From Cyanobium usitatum str. Tous (GTDB taxonomy: Bacteria; Cyanobacteriota; Cyanobacteriia; PCC-6307; Cyanobiaceae), in the NCBI RefSeq assembly GCF_003011885.1, contig NZ_PXXO01000009.1, positions 42,164 to 106,163 on the forward strand: a stretch of 64,000 bases of DNA. Reading direction: 5' to 3'. Positions 27,264 to 37,406 of this stretch are shown here, one piece after another. The notes under the pieces are model-generated. The model had not been told where the DNA came from. It did not search any database and was given only the letters and a program-made list of their open reading frames with translations. Position 1 is the first letter of the stretch, and each line of letters begins with the position of its first letter. A program made the translations under genes and the position numbers.

Positions 27264-27309
27264 GCCCGACCCAAGCCGTCGCTCAGCCTCATCGCCTACC
27301 CCCGCCACC

Positions 27310-27801
27310 ATGACCGTGACCCCCGTGGCCGACCCCTGCGTCGGCAATCTGGCAACCCCCGTCAACAGCAGCTATTTCAGCCGGGCCTTCATCAATGCCC
27401 TGCCCGCCTACCGCCCCTCCCTATCTCCGAACCGTCGTGGTTTGGAAGTGGGCATGGCCCATGGTTTCTTTCTCTACGGACCCTTCGCCGTCTGTGGTCC
27501 CCTGCGGCTCACCGAATACGCCAGCACCGCTGGTTTACTCGCCGCCATTGGACTGGTGTCGATCTTGACCGTATGTCTCTCGATCTACGGCACCGCTGGC
27601 AACGGACCCAACATCCAGCCGGCTGACGCCACCATCGACAACCCGCCCGCAGACCTGTTCACCAAGGCTGGCTGGGCAGAATTCGCCAGTGGTTTCTGGC
27701 TGGGTGGCTGCGGTGGCGCTGCCTTTGCCTGGTTCCTAGCCGGCACTGCGATCGTTGCCCCGCTGGTCAATATCGCTGGCGGCGTCTGGAGCGTCAACTG
27801 A
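27310..27801 (+). CDS. psaL: Photosystem I subunit XI (PsaL)
   Basis: The 163-residue PsaL includes [19 protein letters not shown] (chlorophyll and trimer interface) and several hydrophobic segments towards the C-terminus. PsaL sits at the trimer centre of photosystem I. It is cotranscribed with psaI and followed by an intrinsic terminator. Confidence 0.95.
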   Translation: MTVTPVADPCVGNLATPVNSSYFSRAFINALPAYRPSLSPNRRGLEVGMAHGFFLYGPFAVCGPLRLTEYASTAGLLAAIGLVSILTVCLSIYGTAGNGPNIQPADATIDNPPADLFTKAGWAEFASGFWLGGCGGAAFAWFLAGTAIVAPLVNIAGGVWSVN

Positions 27802-27827
27802 ATCCCAAGCGGTTTTCCAATCCCCTG

Positions 27828-27854
27828 AAAGCTCCGCCAAGGCGGGGCTTTTTT
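27828..27854 (+). terminator. Rho-independent terminator of psaI-psaL
   Basis: AGCTCCGC (27830-27837) pairs with GCGGGGCT (27842-27849) with one G-T pair, and six T follow (27849-27854). Confidence 0.85.
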
Positions 27855-27935
27855 ATTGGCTGGTTTTACTGGGCGTTTTTATTGGGCGTTTTGATTGAAC
27901 CTTTATTGGGCTCCTAATTGGGCCTTTGATTGGGC
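27850..27935. repeat. Degenerate 12-13-bp tandem repeat (T3-4-ATTGGGC)
   Basis: Seven imperfect copies of TTTTATTGGGC lie in a row starting near 27851, 27864, 27876, 27889, 27902, 27915 and 27925. The array begins on the T-run of the psaL terminator and fills much of the convergent psaL-psaB spacer (27802-28131). On the minus strand it reads as alternating Pro-Ile-Lys. The rest of the spacer, 27936-28072, shows nothing. Confidence 0.7.
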
Positions 27936-28072
27936 TGATCTTGTTTGGGGGCAGCCCGATAGACAGTGGCTGCTGGGCCACAAGCCAAGCCTTCGGGACC
28001 AGAACTATTCCCTTGGGGGAAAGAGCCGGGGGGTGCGGTGAGGGGCAAGTTAGCCAACAAACAATGGACAAT

Positions 28073-28098
28073 AAAAAACCCCAGCTTGCGCCGGGGTT
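28073..28098 (-). terminator. Rho-independent terminator of psaA-psaB
   Basis: On the minus strand AACCCCGGC, a GCAA tetraloop and GCTGGGGTT form a 9-bp stem with one G-T pair, followed by TTTTT. It is 33 bases beyond the psaB stop. Confidence 0.88.
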
Positions 28099-28131
28099 AA
28101 TTCGTCCCTCGAGGGAGCAAGTAGGCCGCAG

Positions 28132-30339
28132 TTAGCCGAACTTGCCAGAGGTAGAAGCAATCAGGAAGGCGGCATACGTGAGTATGTAGCCAATAGTGAA
28201 GTGAGCAAGACCCACAACACGAGCCTGGACGATCGAAAGAGCGACAGGCTTATCTCGCCAGCCAACAAGGTTGGCAAGCGGGGTCCGCTGATGCGCCCAG
28301 ACGATGGTCTCGATGAGTTCCTGCCAGTAGCCGCGCCAGGAGATCAGGAACATGAAACCGGTGGCCCAAACCAGGTGACCGAACAGGAACATCCAAGACC
28401 AGACGGCCAAGTTGTTGCTGCCAAACGGGTTGTAACCGTTGATCAGCTGGGAGGAGTTAAGCCACAGGTAGTCGCGGAACCAACCCATTAGATAGGTGCT
28501 GGATTCGTTGAACTGAGCCACGTTGCCCTGCCAGATGGCGAGGTGCTTCCAGTGCCAGTAGAAGGTGACCCAACCGACGGTATTCAGGGCCCAGAAGACG
28601 CTCAGATAGAAAGAGTCCCAGGCACTAATGTCGCAGGTACCACCACGGCCGGGGCCGTCGCAGGGGAAGGAATAGCCGAAGTCCTTTTTGTCAGGCATCA
28701 GCTTGGAACCCCGGGCATCCAGAGCACCCTTCACCAGGATCAGAGTGGTGGTGTGCAGACCAAGCGCAATGGCGTGGTGAACAAGGAAATCACCAGGACC
28801 GATCTGCAGGAAGAGGTCGTTGCCACCATTGATGGCGTCGATCCAACCGGGCAGATAAACCGCACTGGCATTGCTAGCTGCGGATGCGGAATTGGATAGC
28901 AGCACATCCATGCCATACATCGCCTTGCCGGAAGCGGCCTGGACGAATTGGGCAAAGACGGGCTCCACCAAAATCTGCTTCTCGGGAGTGCCGAAGGCCA
29001 CGACCACGTCGTTGTGGACGTAGAGACCCAGGGTGTGGAAGCCGAGGAACAGGGAGACCCAGCTCAGGTGGCTGATTATGGCTTCCTTGTGCTCGAGCAT
29101 CCGGGCCAACACGTTGTCTTTGTTGGCTTCCGGGTCGTAGTCGCGGATGAAGAAGATCGCACCGTGGGCGAACGCACCGCACATCAGGAAGATGGCGATG
29201 TATTGGTGGTGGGTATAAAGCGCAGCCTGCGTTGTGTAGTCCTTAGCGATAAACGCGTAGGACGGCATCGCATACATGTGCTGAGCCACCAGGCTGGTGA
29301 CCACACCCAGAGATGCCAAAGCCAGACCAAGCTGGAAGTGGAGCGAGTTGTTGATCGTGTCGTAGAGGCCCTTGTGGCCAGCACCGAGGTCACCAGGGGT
29401 GCCCTTGGGTGGGTTGTGGGCTTCAAGAATCTCGCGAATCGAGTGGCCGATACCGAAGTTTGTCCGGTACATGTGGCCAGCGATCACAAAGATGCAACCG
29501 ATCGCCAGGTGGTGGTGGGCAATGTCCGTGAGCCAAAGGGCTTCCGTTTGGGGGTGGAAGCCACCCAGGAAGGTAAGGATCGCGGTGCCAGAACCCTCAG
29601 CAGTTCCGAACTGTTGATAGACGGTGTCTGGGTTCTGGGCATAAACACCCCAGTTGCCGGTGAAGAACGGAGCCAAACCAGCGGGGTGAGGCAGCACTGA
29701 GAGGAAGTTGTCCCACCCAACATGCTGACCACGGGCCTCAGGGATAGCCACGTGAACCAGGTGACCGGTCCAAGCGATCGAGCTGAAACCAAACAGAACC
29801 GCCAGGTGGTGGTTTAGGCGGGATTCAGCGTTCTTGAACCAGGCCAGGGAAGGCCGGAACTTGGGCTGAAGGTGGAGCCAGCCTGCGAACAGGGCCCAAG
29901 CCGACAGGATCATCATGAAGATGGAACCCTGATAAAGCTCAGCGTTGGTTTTCATCCCGATCGTGTACCACCAGTGGTACAGGCCGGAATAAGCAATGTT
30001 CACAGGGGAGGTAGCACCAGCCTGGGTAAAGGCGGCGATAGCTCCCTGGCCGAAGTGGGGATCCCAGATCGCGTGAGCGATGGGACGTACATGCAGAGGA
30101 TCGGCGACCCACTGCTCAAAGTTGCCCTGCCAGGCGATATGGAACAGGTTGCCCGAAACCCAGAGGCCAATGATGGCCAGGTGTCCGAAATGGGTGGAGA
30201 ACAGCTTTTGGTAAAGCCGCTCCTCGGTCATGCCGTCGTGGCTCTCGAAATCGTGAGCCGTGGCAATGCCGTACCAAATCCGGCGGGTTGTCGGGTCCTG
30301 TGCCAGACCCTGGCTGAACGAAGGAAATTTCGTTGCCAT
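28132..30339 (-). CDS. psaB: Photosystem I core protein PsaB
   Basis: The 735-residue core subunit starts [19 protein letters not shown]. With PsaA it binds P700, the A0/A1 cofactors and the interpolypeptide FX cluster; the FX motif [18 protein letters not shown] is at about residues 560-577. Eleven membrane helices are expected. It follows psaA by 19 bases and is its cotranscribed partner. Confidence 0.98.
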   Translation of the reverse strand: MATKFPSFSQGLAQDPTTRRIWYGIATAHDFESHDGMTEERLYQKLFSTHFGHLAIIGLWVSGNLFHIAWQGNFEQWVADPLHVRPIAHAIWDPHFGQGAIAAFTQAGATSPVNIAYSGLYHWWYTIGMKTNAELYQGSIFMMILSAWALFAGWLHLQPKFRPSLAWFKNAESRLNHHLAVLFGFSSIAWTGHLVHVAIPEARGQHVGWDNFLSVLPHPAGLAPFFTGNWGVYAQNPDTVYQQFGTAEGSGTAILTFLGGFHPQTEALWLTDIAHHHLAIGCIFVIAGHMYRTNFGIGHSIREILEAHNPPKGTPGDLGAGHKGLYDTINNSLHFQLGLALASLGVVTSLVAQHMYAMPSYAFIAKDYTTQAALYTHHQYIAIFLMCGAFAHGAIFFIRDYDPEANKDNVLARMLEHKEAIISHLSWVSLFLGFHTLGLYVHNDVVVAFGTPEKQILVEPVFAQFVQAASGKAMYGMDVLLSNSASAASNASAVYLPGWIDAINGGNDLFLQIGPGDFLVHHAIALGLHTTTLILVKGALDARGSKLMPDKKDFGYSFPCDGPGRGGTCDISAWDSFYLSVFWALNTVGWVTFYWHWKHLAIWQGNVAQFNESSTYLMGWFRDYLWLNSSQLINGYNPFGSNNLAVWSWMFLFGHLVWATGFMFLISWRGYWQELIETIVWAHQRTPLANLVGWRDKPVALSIVQARVVGLAHFTIGYILTYAAFLIASTSGKFG

Positions 30340-30358
30340 TGGGAGAGGTCAGAAAAGG

Positions 30359-32662
30359 TCAGCCGACCGCGACGATGCGGGCCAGGAAGAATGCCCAGGT
30401 TGTTGCAATACCGCCCAGCAAATAGTGAGCGACACCGACAGCACGGCCCTGGGTAATGGAAAGCGCCCGCGGTTGGATGGCGGGCGCAACCCTCAGCTTG
30501 TTGTGAGCCCAGACGATGGACTCGATCAGCTCTTGCCAGTAGCCGCGGCCACTGAACAGGAACATCAGGCTGAAGGCCCAGATGAAGTGGGCTCCTAGGA
30601 ACATCAAGCCGTAGGCACTGGAACTCGAGCCGTAGCTGTTGATCACCTGTGCAGCTTGGGCCCAGAGGAAGTCCCGCAGCCAACCATTAATGGTGATGGC
30701 GCTTTGGGCAAAGTTGCCATTGGTGATGTGCTGGACGCTGCCATCAGCGTTGACGGTGCCCCACACGTCGCTCTGCATCTTCCAGGAGAAGTGGAAAATG
30801 ACGATCGACAGGGAGTTGTACATCCAGAACAGGCCAAGGAACACATGGTCCCAAGCCGACACCTGGCAGGTACCGCCACGGCCAGGGCCGTCGCAGGGGA
30901 AGCGGAAGCCCAGATTCGCCTTATCAGGGACTAGGCGGGAGCTACGCGCATACAACACACCCTTCAACAGGATCAGCACGGTGACGTGGATCGTGAAGGC
31001 GTGAATGTGGTGGACCATGAAGTCGGCCGTTCCCAAAGGAATCGGACCGGCGGCCACCTTGCCGCCCACCGCTACAACGGTGCCGTTGAACACTTCGCTC
31101 ACACCCGCGAGGGCGTTGGGCGCAGTGCTACCTGCAGCGGCAGCGTGAAGACCCTGAATCCACTGCGCGAAGACAGGCTTCAAGGCAATGGCGGAGTCGC
31201 TGAACATGTCTTGGGGACGCCCCAAGGCACGCATGGTGTCGTTGTGGATATAAAGGCCAAAGCTGTGGAAGCCAAGCCAGATGCACACCCAGTTGAGGTG
31301 GCTGATCAGGGCATCACGAGCTTTAAGCACCCGGTCCAGCACGTTATCGACGTGCTTGGCGGGGTCATAATCGCGAATCATCGCGATAGCGGCGTGCGCA
31401 CCAGCACCCACAACTAAGAAACCACCGATCCACATGTGATGGGTGAAGATCGACAGTTGGGTGGGGTAATCAATCCCGATGTAGGGATAAGGAGGCATCG
31501 CATACATGTGCTGGGCCACGATGATGCTCAGCGAGCCGAGCATCGCCAGGTTCACAGCCAGTTGGGCGTGCCAGCTGGTGGTCATGAACTCGAAGAGTCC
31601 GTCATGACCATTGGGAGCGGGGAACAGCAGGGGATCGCCCTTCTGGCCCTGGAGAATCTCCTTGATGCTGTGACCAATGCCCCAGTTGGTGCGATACATG
31701 TGGCCAGCCACGATGAACAACACGGCGATCGCCAAGTGGTGATGGGCGATGTCGGTCATCCAGAGGCTGCCGGTCACAGGATTCAAACCACCTTTAAAGG
31801 TGAGGAAATCGCTGTAAGCGGCCCAATTGCCCGTGAAGAAGGCTGAAACGCCAGCCCCGAAACCGGGGAATATCTGGGCGATCACGTCCTGGTTCAGGAA
31901 CTCGTGGGGCAGGGGAATGTCGGCGTAGGTGGCGATGGTTTTGCCATTGAGCGCCAGCGGCTGGCCGGCGTCGATGGCGTCCATCAGCGCGGTGGTGGGC
32001 AGGGACACATGCAGCAGGTGTCCTGTCCAGGAGAGAGATCCCAGACCGAGCAGGCCGGCCAGATGGTGGTTGAGCATCGACTCAACGTTCTGGAACCACT
32101 CGAGCTTGGGAGCCGCCTTGTGGTAATGGAAGACGCCGGCATTGAGCATCAAGCCGGCCATCACCAAAGCACCGATGGCCAGGGCCATCAGCTGGGTTTC
32201 ATTGGTGATGCCCCAGGCCCTCCACACATGGAAGAGGCCGGAGGTGATCTGAATGCCGTGGAAGCCGGCACCCATGTCTCCATTGAGAATTTCCTGGCCG
32301 AAAATGGGCCACACCACCTGCGCCGAAGGCTTGACGTGCAGGGGATCGGTCAACCAACCGGTGTAGTTGGAGAAGCGCGCTCCATGGAAGAAGGCGCCAC
32401 TCAGCCAGATAAAGATGACGGCCAAATGGCCGAAGTGAGCTGAAAAGATCTTGCGAGAGACCTCTTCAAGGTCACTCGTGTGACTGTCGAAATCGTGAGC
32501 ATTGGCGTGGAGGTTCCAAACCCAGGTGGTGGTTTTGGGACCTTTGGCAAGGCTGCGATCGAAATGGCCGGGCTTGCCGAACAGTTCGAAGGTGGCCGGA
32601 ACTGGGTTCCGGTCGACCATGGCCTTCGCCTTTTCCCCACGCTCTGGTGGGCTGATGGTCAT
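30359..32662 (-). CDS. psaA: Photosystem I core protein PsaA
   Basis: The 767-residue subunit starts at ATG 32662 ([15 protein letters not shown]), the conserved PsaA N-terminus; the open frame upstream to 32827 is not part of the protein. [20 protein letters not shown] supplies the PsaA cysteines of FX. Together with PsaB it forms the P700 reaction-centre heterodimer in the thylakoid. Confidence 0.98.
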   Translation of the reverse strand: MTISPPERGEKAKAMVDRNPVPATFELFGKPGHFDRSLAKGPKTTTWVWNLHANAHDFDSHTSDLEEVSRKIFSAHFGHLAVIFIWLSGAFFHGARFSNYTGWLTDPLHVKPSAQVVWPIFGQEILNGDMGAGFHGIQITSGLFHVWRAWGITNETQLMALAIGALVMAGLMLNAGVFHYHKAAPKLEWFQNVESMLNHHLAGLLGLGSLSWTGHLLHVSLPTTALMDAIDAGQPLALNGKTIATYADIPLPHEFLNQDVIAQIFPGFGAGVSAFFTGNWAAYSDFLTFKGGLNPVTGSLWMTDIAHHHLAIAVLFIVAGHMYRTNWGIGHSIKEILQGQKGDPLLFPAPNGHDGLFEFMTTSWHAQLAVNLAMLGSLSIIVAQHMYAMPPYPYIGIDYPTQLSIFTHHMWIGGFLVVGAGAHAAIAMIRDYDPAKHVDNVLDRVLKARDALISHLNWVCIWLGFHSFGLYIHNDTMRALGRPQDMFSDSAIALKPVFAQWIQGLHAAAAGSTAPNALAGVSEVFNGTVVAVGGKVAAGPIPLGTADFMVHHIHAFTIHVTVLILLKGVLYARSSRLVPDKANLGFRFPCDGPGRGGTCQVSAWDHVFLGLFWMYNSLSIVIFHFSWKMQSDVWGTVNADGSVQHITNGNFAQSAITINGWLRDFLWAQAAQVINSYGSSSSAYGLMFLGAHFIWAFSLMFLFSGRGYWQELIESIVWAHNKLRVAPAIQPRALSITQGRAVGVAHYLLGGIATTWAFFLARIVAVG

Positions 32663-33142
32663 CGAGACGTTCCTCGAGGGACGGGATCGAGGTGGTGGGT
32701 CCACCCCTGCAGCAGGCCGGAGAGCCTGCAGTTGGGCCCCATGAACGACCGGCGACCGAGGCCTCCAAGCGTTCATGGGCACCAGCCAGGAAGGGGGTCC
32801 GCGAAAACGCGAAACCACTTGCCACAACTGGGGCTTTGGGCCCCAATTAGGGGACCGCTCGCCGAAGTATAGGGGTCGTTTCCGAGAGGTTTTGGCTTGC
32901 AGTTACAAAGGTTCAATCCCGGCGCTTCCCAGGCCAGCACAGGGCTTTACAGAACAGAAAGAATCATCAACTTCAACCATCTTGCGGGCAGTTTTTTATT
33001 ACTTAGAGCGCATCAAAAACAGCCGTCTGCCGCATCCGTTTCCCCCAGGGTGGCACCGGCCAGCAGAATGCTTCCACTACAAGCTGAGCAACCCAGCGTG
33101 GGCGCAGGCAGCGCAACCCATCCGGCTCTCCCGTCTCGCCCC
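32663..33142. promoter_or_regulatory. psaA leader and divergent promoter region
   Basis: The 480-base gap between psaA (minus) and the lipoprotein gene (plus) should hold both promoters. A minus-strand TATACT (complement of 32866-32871) could be a -10 box for psaA, giving a leader of about 200 bases, but no good -35 box is spaced in front of it. A GGGGC/GCCCC hairpin lies at about 32831-32843. No gene is credible here. Confidence 0.35.
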
Positions 33143-34531
33143 GTGCGATGGCGGCAGCGACTGCTAGCGGTCCTGCTAGTGGCAGCGTTGATGTTGTTGG
33201 CTGGCTGCAATCGAGTAGCCGCTAGCCGCAGCAGCGGCCCAGCCCCAGCGCCTCTTCCAGTCCAGGGGCCAAGTGGCCGCTTGCAGGAAGTCGCGCCACC
33301 TGCCGCCGTACAACAAGTTCAAGCGGCCCTGGCCGAACGCCAGCCCCAGGTATCGATCCAGATCCCGCTAGATGGAAGCGACCTGCCAGGCGGGCCGGTC
33401 AAGTTGCAAGTGCAGGTTCGTGATTGGCCGTTAGTTGATGCGGGAGTGCTCGGGTTGGGGCCTCACCTCGTTGTGCAAGTTGATGACCTACCGCCCCAAC
33501 GCCTCACCACCTCACTATCTGGGCAATTCCCAACTCGCCTGGACGCCGAACTACCGCCCCTGGGCCCGGGCAGCCATCGCCTTACCGCCTATGCGGCCAA
33601 ACCCTGGGGGGAAGTGGTGAAAAGTCCAGGCGCCTGGGACCAGGTGCGGGTGAACCGGGTGGCCGCCAATCCCCTGGCCACTCCCCAGCTGGGCACACCC
33701 CAGTTGATCGGCGTCAGCACAGCAGATCTGGCCGGTCGCGAACCGGTGCTGCTCGACTGGCTGTTACTAGATGCTCCCCTCCAGGGCCTGCGCAACAACG
33801 ACGGCAGCTGGCGCCTGCGGGTGACGGTCAACGGGGACAGTTTTTTGGTAGATCAGAACTCGCCTCTGTGGCTCAAGGGCTGGCACAGCGGCAGCAACAG
33901 TGTGCTGATGGAGCTGGTTGATGGCCGCGGCGCTCCCCTCAACCCCCCTTTCAACACCTTGGTGAGCGAGGTGACAATTAATGGTTCCTCGCCCACGCCC
34001 AGTTGGCAGCGGGGGCGCCTGGATGCCAGCGAGTTAGCCCAGCTACTGGGAGAGGAGCCTGCAACCCCGGCGGCTCCAGAACCAGAACCTAAACCAGTCC
34101 CAGAAGAACCAGCAGCAGCCATAGAAATCAATCCGCCGACGGCCAGCGAGCCCCAAACCGTGGCTGAACCGTTGCCCGCAACTGAGCCCCAATCCCCACT
34201 TGAGCCCGAGGCTTCGCCGGAAACGGAACCCCTGCCGGAACCAGGACAACTTGACCCAGAACAACTGCTTGAGCTGGAGCCCACTGTTGAAGCTGAGTTA
34301 ACCGAATCTTCGCAGCAAGATGCCCCACAAGCAGAGTCCACACCTGTGATGCCCCCACAAGCGATCCCCGCCCCTACTCCGGCCCCCACCACTAGGGCCC
34401 CCACTGATCGGCTCAGCGCCTCCACCAACCTGGGGGGATCGGCCCGCAGCCAGCTGAATCCAGATGGTTCCCTGCTCAAGCCCAAGGCGCCGGGTCCCAT
34501 GGCCGGGCTGCGTCAGAAGCTAGGTACGTGA
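33143..34531 (+). CDS. Pro/Glu-rich lipoprotein (unrecognised)
   Basis: From GTG 33143 the 462-residue protein has a lipoprotein signal with lipobox LLAG-Cys near residue 21. Two beta-rich, Ig-like segments follow (about 55-150 and 190-300: SIQIPLDGSDLPGGPVKLQV, LRVTVNGDSF). Residues ~310-415 are a long Pro/Glu-rich region, probably extended and spanning the periplasm or wall. The frame is open to 32897, but the lipobox fixes the start. It overlaps the cobalamin gene by four bases (GTGA). Function unknown. Confidence 0.7.
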   Translation: MRWRQRLLAVLLVAALMLLAGCNRVAASRSSGPAPAPLPVQGPSGRLQEVAPPAAVQQVQAALAERQPQVSIQIPLDGSDLPGGPVKLQVQVRDWPLVDAGVLGLGPHLVVQVDDLPPQRLTTSLSGQFPTRLDAELPPLGPGSHRLTAYAAKPWGEVVKSPGAWDQVRVNRVAANPLATPQLGTPQLIGVSTADLAGREPVLLDWLLLDAPLQGLRNNDGSWRLRVTVNGDSFLVDQNSPLWLKGWHSGSNSVLMELVDGRGAPLNPPFNTLVSEVTINGSSPTPSWQRGRLDASELAQLLGEEPATPAAPEPEPKPVPEEPAAAIEINPPTASEPQTVAEPLPATEPQSPLEPEASPETEPLPEPGQLDPEQLLELEPTVEAELTESSQQDAPQAESTPVMPPQAIPAPTPAPTTRAPTDRLSASTNLGGSARSQLNPDGSLLKPKAPGPMAGLRQKLGT

Positions 34532-36351
34532 ATTCACCAAACAACCGCCCCGAGCAGGCCGCGCCGCGCGCCCGCCGCTGGGGCCTGGGCTTCAGCCCTG
34601 CCAGCGCCCCCGTGCTGGACCAGCTCCTTCAGGCCGGCCTGATCGACTCCCAGGTGGGGACTGACGACCAGCCCGCCGCTGGGGACTGCTTAGTTGAACA
34701 GTGGTCAACGGCCAGCGGCTTTGTGATCGTTGGTGCCTGTGGCCTGGTGACCAGGCTGATTGCGCCGCTGCTCGTGAATAAAGAGCGCGATCCCGCAGTG
34801 GTGGTGGTGGATCCCCAGGGTCGGTTCGCCATTCCCCTGCTGGGGGGGCACGCGGCCGGGGCCGAGCGACTGAGCCACCAGATTGCCGCCTGCCTAGGCG
34901 GCCAGGCTGTGCTCACCGGGGCAACGGCTGCAGCAGGCTTACTGAGCCTCGACAGCTTCGGCAAAGACTGGGGTTGGCAGCGGGGGCAGGGCGATTGGAG
35001 CGCCCTGATGCGTAAGGCAGCCCATCTGGATCAACCGCTGCGGCTGGAAGCTCACCACGGCAGCCGCCGCTGGCTAGAGCTCGAGGCCGCCACCTGCCTA
35101 CTGGAGCGAGCTGGTGGCTCTGGAGAGAACCCAGAGGCAGATCTGGTCGTAGATATCCACACCGGCGCTGGCTGCCGCTGGCATCCGCCGAGCCTGTGGC
35201 TAGGTATGGGCTGTGAACGCAACACCAGCCTGAGCCTGCTGGAGCGCTTGCTGGAACAGACCCTGGCCGACCAGCAATTGGCACCTGAATCCGTAGCTGG
35301 TTTAGCGAGCATCGACCGCAAGGCCGATGAACCGGCCCTGCTTGCTCTAGCGGCTAAACGAGGCTGGCCAGTGCGCTGGTTTGGGGCCGATTCCCTAGCG
35401 GCAGTGCCGGTGCCCACCCCATCGGCGGCCGTGGCCCGGGAGATGGGCACCGCCAGCGTGGCCGAGGCCGCAGCCCTGCTGGCAGCTGGCCCCGCCGCCC
35501 AATTGCTGCAAACCAAGCTCATCGAGCATGCCAACCCAGGCGAGCTCGGGGCAGCCACCCTGGCGGTGGCTCTGGCCGAGAGTCAATGGGCTCCCGAGCG
35601 GGGCCAGCTGCACCTGGTGGGCAGTGGCCCGGGCAGCCTGGAGCTGCTCACTGCGGATGCGCGCCGCGCCCTGGCGGAAGCCACGGTGTGGGTGGGCTAC
35701 GGCCTCTACCTCGACCTGCTTGAACCGCTGCGGCGACCGGATCAGCTGCGCTGGAACGGCCAACTCACCGAGGAGCGGGCCCGCTGCGCCCTGGCTCTGG
35801 AGCTAGCGAGCCAGGGGCTGAATGTGGCCCTGGTCTCCTCTGGCGACAGCGGCATCTACGCCATGGCCGGCCTGGCCCTGGAGCTTTGGCTGGCCAGCCC
35901 AGCCGATGGCCGGCCCAGCTTCAGCGTGCATCCGGGCATCTCGGCCCTGCAACTCGCCGCTGCCAAGGCCGGAGCTCCCTTGATGCACGATTTCTGCACC
36001 ATCAGCCTCAGCGACCGACTCACCCCTTGGGAAGTGATCGAAAAGCGGCTGCAAGCAGCGGCTGCAGGGGACTTTGTAGTAGCCCTCTACAACCCTCGCT
36101 CCCTGGGCCGCGACTGGCAACTGGCCCGAGCCAGGGAGCTGCTGCTGGAGGGCCGGCCGGCCTCAACACCGGTAGCCCTGGCCCGCCAACTGGGGCGAGC
36201 CGATGAGGCCGTCAGCCTGCACAGCCTGGGCGAATTACCGGTGGAGCAAGTAGACATGCTGACCCTGGTGCTGATTGGCAATAGCAGCAGCTATGCCAAA
36301 GACGGACGCATGGTGACCCCGAGGGGTTACCCAGGAGCCGAGCTCAGCTGA
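34528..36351 (+). CDS. cobJ: CbiG-CobJ/CbiH fusion, cobalamin ring contraction
   Basis: The 607-residue fusion acts in the anaerobic cobalamin corrin pathway. Residues 1-350 are CbiG-like (VGACGLVTRLIAPLL, LLGGHAAGAERL; ACLLERAGGSGENP-type spacing), which opens the delta-lactone. Residues ~355-600 are precorrin-3B C17-methyltransferase (LHLVGSGPGSLELLT, VSSGDSGIYAMAG, VVALYNPRS). Such fusions are known in cyanobacteria. It starts at GTG 34528 within the stop of the lipoprotein gene. Confidence 0.92.
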   Translation: MNSPNNRPEQAAPRARRWGLGFSPASAPVLDQLLQAGLIDSQVGTDDQPAAGDCLVEQWSTASGFVIVGACGLVTRLIAPLLVNKERDPAVVVVDPQGRFAIPLLGGHAAGAERLSHQIAACLGGQAVLTGATAAAGLLSLDSFGKDWGWQRGQGDWSALMRKAAHLDQPLRLEAHHGSRRWLELEAATCLLERAGGSGENPEADLVVDIHTGAGCRWHPPSLWLGMGCERNTSLSLLERLLEQTLADQQLAPESVAGLASIDRKADEPALLALAAKRGWPVRWFGADSLAAVPVPTPSAAVAREMGTASVAEAAALLAAGPAAQLLQTKLIEHANPGELGAATLAVALAESQWAPERGQLHLVGSGPGSLELLTADARRALAEATVWVGYGLYLDLLEPLRRPDQLRWNGQLTEERARCALALELASQGLNVALVSSGDSGIYAMAGLALELWLASPADGRPSFSVHPGISALQLAAAKAGAPLMHDFCTISLSDRLTPWEVIEKRLQAAAAGDFVVALYNPRSLGRDWQLARARELLLEGRPASTPVALARQLGRADEAVSLHSLGELPVEQVDMLTLVLIGNSSSYAKDGRMVTPRGYPGAELS

Positions 36352-36356
36352 AAAAA

Positions 36357-36430
36357 TCGGGATGACAGGATTCGAACCTGCGGCCCCTTCGTCCCGAACG
36401 AAGTGCGCTACCAAGCTGCGCCACATCCCG
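36357..36430 (-). tRNA. tRNA-Pro (anticodon CGG)
   Basis: The 74-base minus-strand gene has acceptor CGGGATG paired with CATCCCG, discriminator A, anticodon stem CTTCG/CGAAG with loop TTCGGGA (CGG), and T-loop GTTCGAATC. CCA is not encoded. It lies six bases past cobJ. Confidence 0.95.
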
Positions 36431-36536
36431 ATCAGGCGACTTTAGGGGATCAACTCGGCTGTAGGCCTTGGCCTGCCGGTGGCTTCCTAAAATTTAGATC
36501 AGCCCTTCTTCTGGCCCCCGTGGCCCTACTGGCGCC

Positions 36537-37406
36537 TTGCTCAAACCCGACTGGCTGCGCGTCAAGGCCCCCCAGCGGGAGCGCATCGGTGAGGTGGCCG
36601 ACCTACTGCAGGATCTCAAGCTCAACACCGTCTGCCAGGAGGCCAGCTGCCCCAACATCGGCGAGTGCTTCGCCGGCGGCACGGCCACCTTTTTGATCAT
36701 GGGGCCGGGCTGCACCCGGGCCTGCCCCTACTGCGACATCGACTTCGACAAGAGCGTGCGGGAGATCGATCCCAGCGAACCTGAACGACTGGGCGAAGCG
36801 GTGGCACGCCTGGGCCTGAGCCACGTGGTGATCACCTCGGTAAACCGCGACGACCTGGTAGATGGCGGCGCCAGCCAGTTTGTAGCCTGCATGGCGCAGG
36901 TGCGCCAGCGCTCACCGCTCACCACTATCGAGCTGCTGATCCCCGATTTCTGCGGCAACTGGGACGCCCTGGCCGCCGTAATGGAAGGCGCCCCTGAGGT
37001 GCTCAACCACAACATCGAAACGGTGCCAAGGCTGTACAAAAAAGCCAGACCCCAGGGGATCTACGAGCGCTCCCTGGAGCTACTGCAGCGGGTGCGCCAG
37101 GGCTGGCCGCGCACGTACACCAAATCCGGACTGATGACCGGCCTGGGCGAAAGCGACGCCGAGGTGCTCGCGGTGATGGCCGATCTACGCCGCCACCAGG
37201 TGGACATCGTCACCATCGGCCAGTACCTCTCGCCAGGCCCCAAACATCTGCCCGTGGATCGCTTCGTGACCCCAGAGCAATTTGCGACGTTCAAGCAGCA
37301 CGGTGAGCAGGAGCTCGGCTTCCTGCAGGTGGTGAGCAGCCCGCTCACCCGCAGCAGCTATCACGCCGGCGAGGTGCAGCGGCTGATGCGGGAGTATCCG
37401 CGCTAA
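36537..37406 (+). CDS. lipA: Lipoyl synthase
   Basis: The 289-residue radical SAM enzyme inserts sulfur into octanoyl groups on lipoyl domains. Cys33/38/44 bind the auxiliary cluster and Cys59/63/66 (CTRACPYC) the radical SAM cluster. The C-terminal RSSYHAGE motif is present. It starts at TTG 36537. Its TAA shares bases with the TAG of the converging glutamate synthase gene. Confidence 0.95.
   Translation: MLKPDWLRVKAPQRERIGEVADLLQDLKLNTVCQEASCPNIGECFAGGTATFLIMGPGCTRACPYCDIDFDKSVREIDPSEPERLGEAVARLGLSHVVITSVNRDDLVDGGASQFVACMAQVRQRSPLTTIELLIPDFCGNWDALAAVMEGAPEVLNHNIETVPRLYKKARPQGIYERSLELLQRVRQGWPRTYTKSGLMTGLGESDAEVLAVMADLRRHQVDIVTIGQYLSPGPKHLPVDRFVTPEQFATFKQHGEQELGFLQVVSSPLTRSSYHAGEVQRLMREYPR

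Noticed and set aside
27849..27935. CRISPR-like array between psaL and psaB
   Set aside because: Units are 12-13 bases, degenerate and without spacers; it is a simple tandem repeat. No CRISPR array or cas gene was seen in the window.
28201..32443. Several plus-strand frames of 100-250 codons across psaA and psaB
   Set aside because: All are antisense shadows of the two highly conserved photosystem genes.
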